Assembly (NCBI GenBank): GCA_963792855.1
Contig: CAWBXZ010000005.1
Span: 124,001 to 188,000, forward strand
Direction: 5' to 3'
Source of the DNA: SG8-40 sp963792855
Lineage (GTDB): Bacteria; Pseudomonadota; Gammaproteobacteria; Burkholderiales; Eutrophovitaceae
Length of the DNA stretch: 64,000 nucleotides
Shown: positions 26,949-35,818 of the stretch, piece by piece
Numbering within the stretch: position 1 is the stretch's first letter
How the letters are laid out: each line of letters opens with the position of its first letter
Translations under genes and position numbers: made by a program
Notes under the pieces: model-generated
Databases searched by the model: none
What the model was told of the DNA's origin: nothing
Seen by the model: only the letters and a program-made list of their open reading frames with translations

Positions 26949-28655
26949 TCAGTGCGCCCGCGAGGTCAGGTCAATGGCCCGAGCGACTTCCGACAGGCTG
27001 GTAACGCCCTCGATCACGCGTTGCAGGCCTTCGTCGGCAAGGGAGCGGAAGCCTTTGGAAACGGCCGCTTCACGCAGCTCCCGGGGGGAGGCGCGGCGCG
27101 CCACCAGCTCATCCATATCGGCGTCCATGTGCAGGATTTCCATGACTGCAGTGCGGCCTTTGTAGCCACGGTTGTTGCACTGTACGCAGCCGACCGGGCG
27201 ATAAAGCTTCAGCTCCGCGTCGGGATCGGTGCCGAGCAGCAAGCGCTCTTCCGCATTGGGTTCGTAGGCTTCCTTGCAATGGTTGCAGAGCGTGCGCACC
27301 AACCGTTGCGCCATGATGCCAATGATGTTGCCGGCCATGATGTCCGGCGCGATGCCGATATCGAGCAGGCGCGGAAATGTTCCCAGCGCCGAGTTGGTGT
27401 GCAGGGTGGTAAACACCTGGTGCCCGGTCATTGCCGCGCGGAACGCCATTTCCGCCGTCTCATGGTCGCGAACCTCGCCCACCAGAATAATGTCCGGGTC
27501 CTGGCGCATGATCGATCGAATGCCGCTGGCGAAATCAACGCGTGCAGACTCATTCACTGAAGTCTGGCGCATCAGCGCCACCGGATATTCCACCGGGTCT
27601 TCCAGCGTCATGATGTTGACCGACTCTACGTTCAGTTTGGAGAGCATCGAATACAGAGTGGTGGTTTTGCCGCTCCCGGTGGGCCCGGTAATGATGAGGA
27701 TGCCTTCCGGTCTGGCAAGCATGAGGTTCAGCTTTGCCATGACGTTCTTCGTCAGGCGCATGTGCTCAAGAGATATGATCGACTTTTCCCGGTCGAGCAC
27801 GCGCAATACGATATTCTCTCCCCAGACGGTTGGTTGGGTCGATACCCGGAAGTCCACCGGCCGGCCGTTGAGGTTGAGCGAGATCCGCCCATCTTGGGGC
27901 GCGCGCGTTTCAGCGATGTTCATGCCGCTGATGACTTTCAGGCGAACGGCAATGCCGGCCCAGTAATTTTTGTGCAGACTGCGAATCTGCTCGAGTACCC
28001 CGTCGATACGGTAACGCACCCGCAAAAAAGCGTATTCGGGCTCGAAGTGAAGGTCGGATGCGCCGCGTTTGACCGCATCGACCAGCAATGCGCCAACCAG
28101 GCGCACGATCGGTTGTGTGTACTCGTCGCCACCTTCCTGCTGCAGACTCTGGTAGTCGACTTCGCCCGTCTCGATTTCGCGCAGAATGCCGTCAACAGAG
28201 AGCTCGAATCCGTAGAACTGGTCGATGAACTCGTCGAGCTGCCCCTGGCCGGCAAGCACGGTCTTGATTTGCACCCGGGCGCCGACCATGGCGCGCAATT
28301 GATCCAGCGCCGCCAGATTGAACACCTCGGTGATCGCGACCATCAGCTGGCTCTGATCCGCATCGAATGCGATCGGCAACAAACGGTGCCGCCGCGCGAA
28401 CTCCTGTGGGACGAGGCTGAGCGCTTCGGCATCGACCAGCACCTGGTTCAGATCGATGCTTTCCTGGCCGATGGTTCGCGCCATGATGTCGCGAATCACT
28501 GCCTCGGTAACGAAACCAAGCCGCACCAGCAAGCGGCCGATGGGGATTTTCTGGACGCTTTGCTCGGTGAGCGCGATCCGCAGTTGGTCCTGGGTTATCA
28601 GTCCCTGCTGGACTAGTAGCTCACCCAGGCGGAGCTTCTTGCGTTGCTCAGCCAT
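26949..28655 (-). CDS. mshE: GspE/PulE-family assembly ATPase with MshEN c-di-GMP-type domain
   Basis: The 568-residue hexameric motor ATPase drives pilus or pseudopilus assembly. Residues 8-60 contain two tandem MshEN-type motifs: RLGELLVQQGLITQDQL and, less perfect, IGRLLVRLGFVTEAVI. In Vibrio MshE this domain binds cyclic di-GMP. The motor part has Walker A GPTGSGKTTTLY, the Asp box EDPVEYP, Walker B DIILVGEVRDHETAEMA, the His box TGHQVFTTLHTNSA, and a zinc-type pair of CxxC (CNHC and CVQC). The length matches MshE. It lies 16 bp downstream of the mshN homologue. Confidence 0.95.
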   Translation of the reverse strand: MAEQRKKLRLGELLVQQGLITQDQLRIALTEQSVQKIPIGRLLVRLGFVTEAVIRDIMARTIGQESIDLNQVLVDAEALSLVPQEFARRHRLLPIAFDADQSQLMVAITEVFNLAALDQLRAMVGARVQIKTVLAGQGQLDEFIDQFYGFELSVDGILREIETGEVDYQSLQQEGGDEYTQPIVRLVGALLVDAVKRGASDLHFEPEYAFLRVRYRIDGVLEQIRSLHKNYWAGIAVRLKVISGMNIAETRAPQDGRISLNLNGRPVDFRVSTQPTVWGENIVLRVLDREKSIISLEHMRLTKNVMAKLNLMLARPEGILIITGPTGSGKTTTLYSMLSKLNVESVNIMTLEDPVEYPVALMRQTSVNESARVDFASGIRSIMRQDPDIILVGEVRDHETAEMAFRAAMTGHQVFTTLHTNSALGTFPRLLDIGIAPDIMAGNIIGIMAQRLVRTLCNHCKEAYEPNAEERLLLGTDPDAELKLYRPVGCVQCNNRGYKGRTAVMEILHMDADMDELVARRASPRELREAAVSKGFRSLADEGLQRVIEGVTSLSEVARAIDLTSRAH

Positions 28656-28671
28656 GTTGTGTGCTTAAAAT

Positions 28672-30084
28672 CTATTTCACCCGCGCGGAGAGTTGGCCGA
28701 CACGCTCGATCGCCCGCTCCTGGTCGAAGTTCGCCCGTCCTTTCCTGAACGAAAGGTCGAGTGCCCTGCGGTAGTAGTCAAGCGCCGGGCGCGATTGTCC
28801 GAGATGCTCGAGCCCGACCGCGAGGTTAAACGCGTAATCCGGGTTGTCGGGGTCGAGTTGAACCGCCTGGAAGTACGCATGCTGTGCCTGCGACCAGAGC
28901 CTCTTGTCGGCGTACAGATTCCCCAGGGTGAAGTACAGAAATCCCGATGGCTCGCGGCTGATCAGCCCCTTCAGCCTGGTTTCTGCTGCAACAGGGTCGG
29001 CGCTACCGAGAATCGCGATGAGTCCGGCCTGGGCATGCGCGTTGCGCGGGTCGCGTTCGAGTACGCGGCCATAGTAGCCGCTCGCCGCATTCGGGCGGCC
29101 CTGCTTCCAGGAGATCGCCGCCAGGCCGAGCATTGCATCGGTGTTTTCGGGCGCGCGAACCAGAACCTTGCCATACAATGTGGCCGCCTTTTCGTAATTG
29201 CCCAGTTGCAGCGCTTCGTATGCCTCGATCAGCTGCGGATCGATTGGCGACAGGCCGGTGCTCTGGCTTTCCACTTCGATGTCGCGCCGAGCGGCCTGCT
29301 TTTCTGGTTGGGGCATTACCGCGATACTCGGCGACGCGGGAATCTCGACGACTTCAATACCGTCACTGTAAGTTCTGCTCTCTGCGCGTGCCGTTGGTGC
29401 AACGCGCTGAGCACCGGGTTGACGCGCGGGCGCCGACGGACGCACCTTGACGGATGATTGCGGTTCTGCGGCCGCAGCCGCCTTGATTTCACTCAGAGAG
29501 TTCGCTTGCCTGGTGGAATCGGCGCTCGCCTGCTGCGGGGGCGCAGATGCAACACCGTTCGCTGAGGGCACCAGGCCCGATGTTGCGTCCTGCCCTTGTT
29601 CTGCGGCGGGCGAGACGGCGTCGGGCATGCCGGATACCCGTGGCGGCTCACTTGCGGCCACCGAGGCGGGTGCTGCCGCCGTTTGCATGGGAGCAGGAAC
29701 TGGTGGCGGCGGGGAGCGAAACAGTCCCGGACTCGAGATCTGAATGTAGACGTAAAGGCCGTAAAAGATCGCAACCAGCGCAGCGGATACGAGAAAGGTG
29801 ATCATGTAATGATCACGCGCCCAATCCAGCGCCGAATAGCTGGGGGCCTCGTTGGCGCGCATGACGTCCGCCGCGTCCGCCGGTGAAGACAAGGTCAGCG
29901 CCGGTCGCTCGCTCACGGGACCAGCCCCATCGTCCATGTGCGTCTGGTGTTCGTCGCCCAGTTTAGGTTCGGCCAGCGGCTCCAGCGACAGGCTGGCGTC
30001 AGAATCCGCTTCCGGCGAAGGGTTATCCGGATTGTCGCCGCGATTTTTGGCCGCTTTCTGCAGAGCCTGGAGCAGCAGACTCAT
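28672..30084 (-). CDS. mshN: MshN-like TPR protein with one membrane helix
   Basis: The 470-residue product starts MSLLLQALQKAAKNRGD, the usual opening of MshN/GspB-like proteins. A cytoplasmic acidic stretch, one membrane helix near residues 90-115 (ITFLVSAALVAIFYGLYVYI) and a long Pro/Ala-rich periplasmic linker follow. The C-terminal half has about five TPR repeats (YEALQLGNYEKAATLYGKVL; YFQAVQLDPDNPDYAFNLAV). It probably couples the inner-membrane machinery to the secretin. The start overlaps the mshL stop by 4 bp. The symbol follows MSHA gene order. Confidence 0.85.
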   Translation of the reverse strand: MSLLLQALQKAAKNRGDNPDNPSPEADSDASLSLEPLAEPKLGDEHQTHMDDGAGPVSERPALTLSSPADAADVMRANEAPSYSALDWARDHYMITFLVSAALVAIFYGLYVYIQISSPGLFRSPPPPVPAPMQTAAAPASVAASEPPRVSGMPDAVSPAAEQGQDATSGLVPSANGVASAPPQQASADSTRQANSLSEIKAAAAAEPQSSVKVRPSAPARQPGAQRVAPTARAESRTYSDGIEVVEIPASPSIAVMPQPEKQAARRDIEVESQSTGLSPIDPQLIEAYEALQLGNYEKAATLYGKVLVRAPENTDAMLGLAAISWKQGRPNAASGYYGRVLERDPRNAHAQAGLIAILGSADPVAAETRLKGLISREPSGFLYFTLGNLYADKRLWSQAQHAYFQAVQLDPDNPDYAFNLAVGLEHLGQSRPALDYYRRALDLSFRKGRANFDQERAIERVGQLSARVK

Positions 30085-31889
30085 GGATTCTTGCCGGTTG
30101 GATCAATGGTGGGCAAAAAGCGCTGGAGAAATCTCAGTTCGTCGCTGTCGAGGCTTGGATTGGCGACCACCGTGGGTTTGAGGAAGATGATGAGTTCGGA
30201 TTTGGTGACCTCCTCGTCACGGTAGGCGAACACGTCACCGACGGCAGGCACTGATCCGACAAATGGCACCTGGTCTCGGTCGCGTCGCACGTCGTCCTGC
30301 ATCAATCCGCCAAGTACGATGGTCTGGCCGCTGCCAACCTGCAGCATCGACTCCATTTCGCGTACCTGTATTTCGGGCACGAGGTTCTCCACTCCCGCGG
30401 TTGCCAGCGCCGGGTTGGGATCGGGTACGAACCGGATCACTCGCGAGATGGTGGGCCGCACCGTGAGGCTGACCATGCCGGTCTCGGACACTTGCGGCAG
30501 CACGGACATGACCAGGCCGACCGGGACGGTCCGTGCCGTGGTATCGAACGTGGTGAGTATCGGAACGTTGTTGCCCGTTGATGTCTGGGTATCCACCTCG
30601 ATTTCGAAGTAGACGACGTTGTCGACAACCTTCAGCAGCGCCGGCTGGTTGTTCAACGCCATGATCTTGGGGCTCGACAGCACCCGTGTGTTGCCGAATT
30701 GCTCGAGCATTTTCAGTGATGCAGAAATATCTGAACCATTGGATGACGGATTGGCGTAGCCGACAACCATATTCGGTGGTGCGCCCAGAGCGCCAGCCAA
30801 CAAATTCTGCTGGAACGACCAGCCACTGCCAATGCTGATGCTGCTCCAGTCGATGCCGGCCTGATAGGAATTCGAAAGCCGCACTTCGGCAATCGTGGCC
30901 TCGATCAGCACCTGTCGCTGGGTGGAAGACGTGATCCCGTCGAGATACGCCTGCACCAGTTGGTGCTGTTTTTCCGATCCCATTACGGTGACGGTTCCGG
31001 CGACGGCGTTGATGATAATTTCATCCTCGCTTTGTATATCGGCTCTGAGTTCTTCGCCAAACGCCGTGTTGAACAGGCCGGCGGCGTTGCCGCCAGCGTT
31101 CGCCACCGCTTCGGCCTGCGCGATACGCTCCTGGCGTGCTCGTTGTCTGGCCTCGGCGCGCACGGCTTTTTGGTCCTGGGTTTCGCTTAACGCGTTGGTG
31201 GCGGCGAGTATGCTCTTGAGGTTGGTGCGCAACAGACCCCAGAAGTCGACCTCGGAGTTGGAACCGATGGTCGTCTCCGACGAACCGGAGTTCGATGTGC
31301 CGGACGACTCGCCCACGGAGGACGAGGCGACATCGCCACTGACGCCGACCGTGGCCTTCGAGTTCCGGTTGACGTTGACGTAGTCAACCCGGTAGGTCTT
31401 GAAATATGGCATGTCCGGGACGACGACAATCGTCTTCCCCTGAGTCCGGTAACGGATATTTGCCTGGCCCGCGATGCGCTCCAGTATTGCCGGGAAGGTT
31501 TCGTCAATGGCATTGATGCTGATCACGCCCTGTACGTCAGGGTGCACGTCGATGTTCTGGCGCGTATCACGCGCCAGCGCAAACAGAAGCTCCTGTATCG
31601 GTACCTGGGTCACGACCACGCTATAGGTAGGCAGCTTGGCCTGCGGCTTGGGCGGAGGAACAAAATCGCTCACCGTTACCGGCGGCAGAATCTCTTCATT
31701 GGCGGGTGTGACCGGTACGGTATCGCGGCTCAGGTGTCCTTCGGATGGTGGTACCGTGGGCTTGTATGTTGCGCATGAGCCCAGCAAGGCGAGCGCGAGC
31801 AGCATGCCGAAGCGAATCGGGACCGGACGGCGCGGCAAGCCATGCCGCGGGGCAGCATTCAATGCCCCCGGATTCGGGTTCACTGCCAT
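30081..31889 (-). CDS. mshL: Pilus (MSHA-type) secretin MshL
   Basis: The 602-residue outer-membrane channel is of the secretin family. The start ATG 31889 is chosen because GGAG lies upstream and it places the lipobox LLGSC at about residue 40; the frame is open to 31976. The mature lipoprotein has an N-terminal STN/secretin-N region (LPTYSVVVTQVPIQELLFAL; GVISINAIDETFPAILERI), a Ser/Gly-rich insert typical of MshL, and the secretin core (VLIEATIAEVRLSNSYQAGI; LGGLMQDDVRRDRDQVP; ELIIFLKPTVV). It overlaps the mshN homologue by 4 bp. Confidence 0.94.
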   Translation of the reverse strand: MAVNPNPGALNAAPRHGLPRRPVPIRFGMLLALALLGSCATYKPTVPPSEGHLSRDTVPVTPANEEILPPVTVSDFVPPPKPQAKLPTYSVVVTQVPIQELLFALARDTRQNIDVHPDVQGVISINAIDETFPAILERIAGQANIRYRTQGKTIVVVPDMPYFKTYRVDYVNVNRNSKATVGVSGDVASSSVGESSGTSNSGSSETTIGSNSEVDFWGLLRTNLKSILAATNALSETQDQKAVRAEARQRARQERIAQAEAVANAGGNAAGLFNTAFGEELRADIQSEDEIIINAVAGTVTVMGSEKQHQLVQAYLDGITSSTQRQVLIEATIAEVRLSNSYQAGIDWSSISIGSGWSFQQNLLAGALGAPPNMVVGYANPSSNGSDISASLKMLEQFGNTRVLSSPKIMALNNQPALLKVVDNVVYFEIEVDTQTSTGNNVPILTTFDTTARTVPVGLVMSVLPQVSETGMVSLTVRPTISRVIRFVPDPNPALATAGVENLVPEIQVREMESMLQVGSGQTIVLGGLMQDDVRRDRDQVPFVGSVPAVGDVFAYRDEEVTKSELIIFLKPTVVANPSLDSDELRFLQRFLPTIDPTGKNP

Positions 31890-31983
31890 CCGTGTGTTAT
31901 CTCCGCCACTGATCACTGCTAGCCACCTTAACTGTGTTCGGACCAAATACCTGATACTCGCCATTGGGCGAAACAAACCAATC

Positions 31984-33465
31984 TTAGCCGTTGTTGCGCG
32001 CTATTTCGGCTTTTATGCCACTTATTGTCCGGTAATAGGGCCCATTTGCTTTCAACTCGGCGGGCAACGTCTCGATCGCCCGCAGCGCGTCCGAGCGCGT
32101 CACGTAGGTCCCGAACAGAACGGTGAACGATGGCCGTGAGCCAGCGACAGTACGGTACACAAAAACCCTATCCAGATCAATTAGATCGCCTAGCCTCCTT
32201 AAGTCACTCCGCAAGAGATCGGCATCGAAAGTGCCGAGGAGCTGGATGGTGATACGGCGGTCATCGGTTTCAGCAAGCCACAGCCCGGTTCTACGCAATC
32301 TCTGTTCCAACAGGTCGCCAGACTCCGGGGCTGGCAAATCATCCGATACCGGCAGAGCCGTGACGGCGGGCTCCGATTCCGCCGATGGGTTGGCGGCAGT
32401 GGCAGCTGGCGATTGCGGTTCGGATTGTTGTTGTGGCGGGGATTTGTCGTTTTGCTGACTGATCATCACCGTTTCACCCGCAGTCGGCGCATCGGGACGC
32501 GAGTTACTGAAACTGCTGGCGGCAAGGTTCCGGCTGTCTGACCGATACTGATTGAACTGCTGATAGGCGATCAGGGCCACTACGCCGATGGCACCACCGA
32601 TCAGCACTCCGGGAATGATGTAACCCCAGGGCAGGCCCTTGGCGGCCGGGGAGGCGCTGGCGAACTCGGTGTCGCGCACCGCGGCTTTGACATGCCTGAG
32701 GCTGACGTTATGCGTGCCGTCCGCGAATGCTGCCAGCAGGGCCTTGTCGGCAATGATATTGACCCGCCTTGTCAGGCCTTCGCTGATGCGGCTGATGTAG
32801 TCGACGACACGGCCATTGAACAGATCCGGTCCCCGGTAGCCGGCGGCACGCAAGCGAAAGGTCAGGTAAGGGCCGACATCGGTTGCCGTGAAGGGCGGCA
32901 AGGTAAAGCTGTGCGTGATTCTCTCGCGTAGCTGACGGATCTCAGGGAGCTTCAGGTTCTCGTCGAGTTCGGGCTGTCCGAACAGTACGATTTGCAGCAA
33001 CTTGTGGTGATTCGTTTCGAGATTCGACAACAAACGCACTTCTTCGAGCGTGGATAGCGGCATGCTCTGCGATTCCTCGACAAACAGAACGACCTGTTTG
33101 CGTTCGGCGTGGCGCTCGAGGAGATAATCATTGATCTGGTGCATTACTTCGATGCGGCTGGCATCTTTCGGCACCGCCAGCTGCAGTTCGAATGCGATGG
33201 CGTGCAAGATCTCGTCACGCGAAACACTCGGATTGGCGAGGTACACGGTTTCGACGTTTTGCGGCAACCGCGTTTGCAGCATTCGGCACAGCATGGTCTT
33301 GCCGCTGCCGACTTCACCAGTGACCTTGATGATGCCTTCACCTTGCGAGATTGCGTAGATCAGCGCTTCGAGGATCGCGCCGCGATTCCCGCCGTCGAAA
33401 AACATATCGGTATCCGGCGTAATCTTGAACGGCGGCTGCGACAGTCCGAAGAAGCCGTAGTACAT
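31984..33465 (-). CDS. mshM: MshM/ExeA-like AAA ATPase with C-terminal SPOR-like domain
   Basis: The 493-residue protein has an N-terminal AAA domain (YYGFFGLSQPPFKITPDTD; Walker A TGEVGSGKTMLCRML; Walker B-like VVLFVEESQSM). A membrane helix follows near residues 285-305 (IIPGVLIGGAIGVVALIAYQ), then a Pro/Ser/Gln-rich linker, and a C-terminal SPOR-like domain (PSFTVLFGTYVTRSDALRAI) that may bind peptidoglycan. ExeA-type ATPases remodel the cell wall to let the secretin insert. It lies one base downstream of the response regulator gene. Confidence 0.9.
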   Translation of the reverse strand: MYYGFFGLSQPPFKITPDTDMFFDGGNRGAILEALIYAISQGEGIIKVTGEVGSGKTMLCRMLQTRLPQNVETVYLANPSVSRDEILHAIAFELQLAVPKDASRIEVMHQINDYLLERHAERKQVVLFVEESQSMPLSTLEEVRLLSNLETNHHKLLQIVLFGQPELDENLKLPEIRQLRERITHSFTLPPFTATDVGPYLTFRLRAAGYRGPDLFNGRVVDYISRISEGLTRRVNIIADKALLAAFADGTHNVSLRHVKAAVRDTEFASASPAAKGLPWGYIIPGVLIGGAIGVVALIAYQQFNQYRSDSRNLAASSFSNSRPDAPTAGETVMISQQNDKSPPQQQSEPQSPAATAANPSAESEPAVTALPVSDDLPAPESGDLLEQRLRRTGLWLAETDDRRITIQLLGTFDADLLRSDLRRLGDLIDLDRVFVYRTVAGSRPSFTVLFGTYVTRSDALRAIETLPAELKANGPYYRTISGIKAEIARNNG

Positions 33466-33466
33466 G

Positions 33467-34906
33467 CTATTTGTCTTCCCGGGACACCTGTTCGTAACTT
33501 TGCATGCGGCTGTACAGGGTTGTGCGATGGATACCCAGCATTCTGGCGGCCTTGCTCAGATTCCCGTGTGTAATATCGAGCGCCGCTTCGACGTAGCTGC
33601 GCTCGAGATTCTTCAGCATCTGATCGAGCTGGAAGTTATGGTCGCTCTGCAGTCGCTGCCGAGCCGCATCGGTGGACTCCGTCACAGCGTGCGCTGAAGA
33701 CGGCACGTCAGCATCGGTATCCTCCCAATCGAGTTCGTTGATTAGCTGGTCCGGCGTGACCTTCTTGCCCGGGTACTTGGTGCACAGGCGAATCACGATG
33801 TTGCGCAGCTCCCGTACGTTCCCCGGGAAACTGTAATCGAGCCACAGTCTCGTGGCGTCACTATCGAGAGCGAATGGCTCCGACTTGCTTTCCTGCGCAT
33901 AGAATCGGCCAAAGTGCTCAAGCAGCAGCAGTTTGTCGTCACCCATTTCGCGCAGCGGCGGGACCTGCACGGTGAACACCGACAAACGGTGGTAAAGGTC
34001 CGCGCGGAAGCGTCCTTCCCTGACCTCGTTTCGAAGGTCGCGGTTCGTGGCCGCAATGACTCGTGCATTACTCTTTCGACTCTGGGTTTCTCCTACCCGC
34101 TGGAATTCGCCATTCTCCAATACGCGCAGCAGCTTGGCCTGGAGTTCGAGAGGCAGCTCGCCGATTTCGTCGAGAAAAAGCGTACCGTCGCGGGCATCTT
34201 CAAAATACCCGGAGCGTGCCGTGGTTGCACCGGTGAATGCTCCCTTGCTGTACCCGAACAAAGTCGGTTCGACCAGCGTCGGTGAAATCGCGGCGCAGTT
34301 AAGTGCGAAAAACGGTTTGTCGTTACGGGGGCTCTGGCCATGAAGCGAGTTGGCGACGAGTTCCTTTCCGCTACCCGAAGCGCCCTCGATCAGCACCGGG
34401 AACATCGAGCCGGCGTACTGCTCGATCTGCTGGTGCAGTTTCGCGATTGCCGGTCCGTTGCCAATCAGTCCGGTTTTGGAAGTGCCGGCGTGCTGTTCTA
34501 CAACCGTAACTTCGAGAGCACTTGCCAGGAGCGATTTGAGAACGTCGGGTTCAGCCGGTTTGGCGACGAACTCCATTGCGCCTAGCGTGCGGGCGTAACG
34601 TGCGTTCGACTCGTCAGTCTGTCCTGAAAGAACGATGATCTTCATCGACGGCGACACTGCCAGCAGCTCGCTGATCAGGTGAAAGCCTTCATCCGGGCGA
34701 TGCGGTGCCGGCGGCAGGCCAAGGTCGATCAAGGCAAGCTGTGGCGGGTTATCCATCTGGCGCAGCAGGCTTTTTACTTGTGCGCGCGACTCGGCGACGC
34801 GCACGTTGTAGTCCTTGCCCAGCACAAAGTCGAGCGTATCGGTAATCAGCGGGTCGTCATCGACGATGAGGAGATCCGGTTTGTCGTCTGCGGTGTGAGT
34901 GTTCAC
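33467..34906 (-). CDS. Sigma-54-dependent response regulator, PrsR/NtrC-like
   Basis: The 479-residue protein has a receiver domain (phospho-acceptor Asp 61 in ALIDLGLPP). The central AAA+ domain has Walker A EGASGSGKELVA, the sigma-54 contact loop GAFTGA (YSKGAFTGATTARSGYFED), Walker B GTLFLDEIGELP and the sensor segment SFPGNVREL. The C-terminus is an HTH (NLSKAARMLGIHRTTLYSRM). The receiver text resembles the PrsR regulators of XrtA systems. The start is GTG 34906. It probably receives phosphate from the kinase at 18325-20199, which lies 13 kb away on the opposite strand, and may act at sigma-54 promoters of the cluster. Confidence 0.93.
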   Translation of the reverse strand: MNTHTADDKPDLLIVDDDPLITDTLDFVLGKDYNVRVAESRAQVKSLLRQMDNPPQLALIDLGLPPAPHRPDEGFHLISELLAVSPSMKIIVLSGQTDESNARYARTLGAMEFVAKPAEPDVLKSLLASALEVTVVEQHAGTSKTGLIGNGPAIAKLHQQIEQYAGSMFPVLIEGASGSGKELVANSLHGQSPRNDKPFFALNCAAISPTLVEPTLFGYSKGAFTGATTARSGYFEDARDGTLFLDEIGELPLELQAKLLRVLENGEFQRVGETQSRKSNARVIAATNRDLRNEVREGRFRADLYHRLSVFTVQVPPLREMGDDKLLLLEHFGRFYAQESKSEPFALDSDATRLWLDYSFPGNVRELRNIVIRLCTKYPGKKVTPDQLINELDWEDTDADVPSSAHAVTESTDAARQRLQSDHNFQLDQMLKNLERSYVEAALDITHGNLSKAARMLGIHRTTLYSRMQSYEQVSREDK

Positions 34907-34986
34907 GTTTGTCTTGTCAGATCAGTGTTTGTCTTGCGGGAAGGCAATAATCATGCCACAAAAACCTTGTGGTTCATAGGCTTGCG

Positions 34987-35715
34987 TCAGGTTTCTCCAA
35001 TGGACATTAGAAAAGCCTGCTCCAGAGTGCTTGCTCCGTGTCGATGCTTGAGTTCGCTCGGGCTGCCGCTGAAACGCAGGCCGCCTTGATGCAGTACCGC
35101 GATTCGGTCGCAGATCTCATCAACGTCGGCCAGTGTATGCGAAGTCAGGAAGATGGTGCGTCCGGCTGACTGCGCGCGTTTGAGTGCGGCCTTGAACAGC
35201 GCGCGGGCTTTCGGGTCCAACCCGCTGCCAGGCTCATCCAGGACCAGCAGGTCGCGGGCGCTGAGCAGGCAGCCGGCGAGCCCCAGTTTCTGCGTCATGC
35301 CCTTCGATAGTGTCCGGACGGGTTTGGTGAGCACGTCGCTGTCAAGGTCGAGGTCGGCAAGCGTGGCCGCACATTCTTCGAGATTAAACCCATGACAATA
35401 CATCCGGGCCATGTATCGCAGGAAATCCTGTCCAGTGAGGTAATGGGGCGGTGTGAACCGCTCGGGAAGGAACGCCAGTCGTTCACGCGCCTCGGTTTTG
35501 GTGGCGGGTACGCCAAAGACGGCGATGCGCCCACTATCGACGTCACAGAAGTCCAGCAAACACTTGATCAAGGTCGTCTTGCCGGCGCCGTTAGCGCCCA
35601 CGAGTCCGAACGTCGTACCCGTATCGACTGTCAACGACAGCGACGAAACGGCTTCGGTCTTTCCGTAACGTTTGGTCAGATCCTCGAACTGTAAAGCCGG
35701 GAGGGCGCTATTCAT
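34987..35715 (-). CDS. ABC transporter ATPase of the pilus cluster
   Basis: The 242-residue stand-alone ATPase has Walker A GANGAGKTTLIKCLLDF, the Q-loop region LAFLPERFTPPHYLTG, ABC signature LSKGMTQKLGLAGCLL and Walker B DLLVLDEPGSGLDP. It resembles ATPases of ABC-2 exporters (CcmA type). No permease is adjacent; the only orphan permease in the cluster is at 17305-18108. The frame is open to 36033 but ATG 35715 (MNSALPALQFEDLTKRYG) fits the family. It is divergent from mlaF. Confidence 0.9.
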   Translation of the reverse strand: MNSALPALQFEDLTKRYGKTEAVSSLSLTVDTGTTFGLVGANGAGKTTLIKCLLDFCDVDSGRIAVFGVPATKTEARERLAFLPERFTPPHYLTGQDFLRYMARMYCHGFNLEECAATLADLDLDSDVLTKPVRTLSKGMTQKLGLAGCLLSARDLLVLDEPGSGLDPKARALFKAALKRAQSAGRTIFLTSHTLADVDEICDRIAVLHQGGLRFSGSPSELKHRHGASTLEQAFLMSIGET

Positions 35716-35818
35716 ATTGCCGGGTGTCAGGTTGGTGCAATCGTTCTCAATCAGGGAAAGACGCCAAAAAAGCAAGGCGGACCAGGTGCGCAGCGCGATC
35801 CCACTGCGCAATGCGTTC

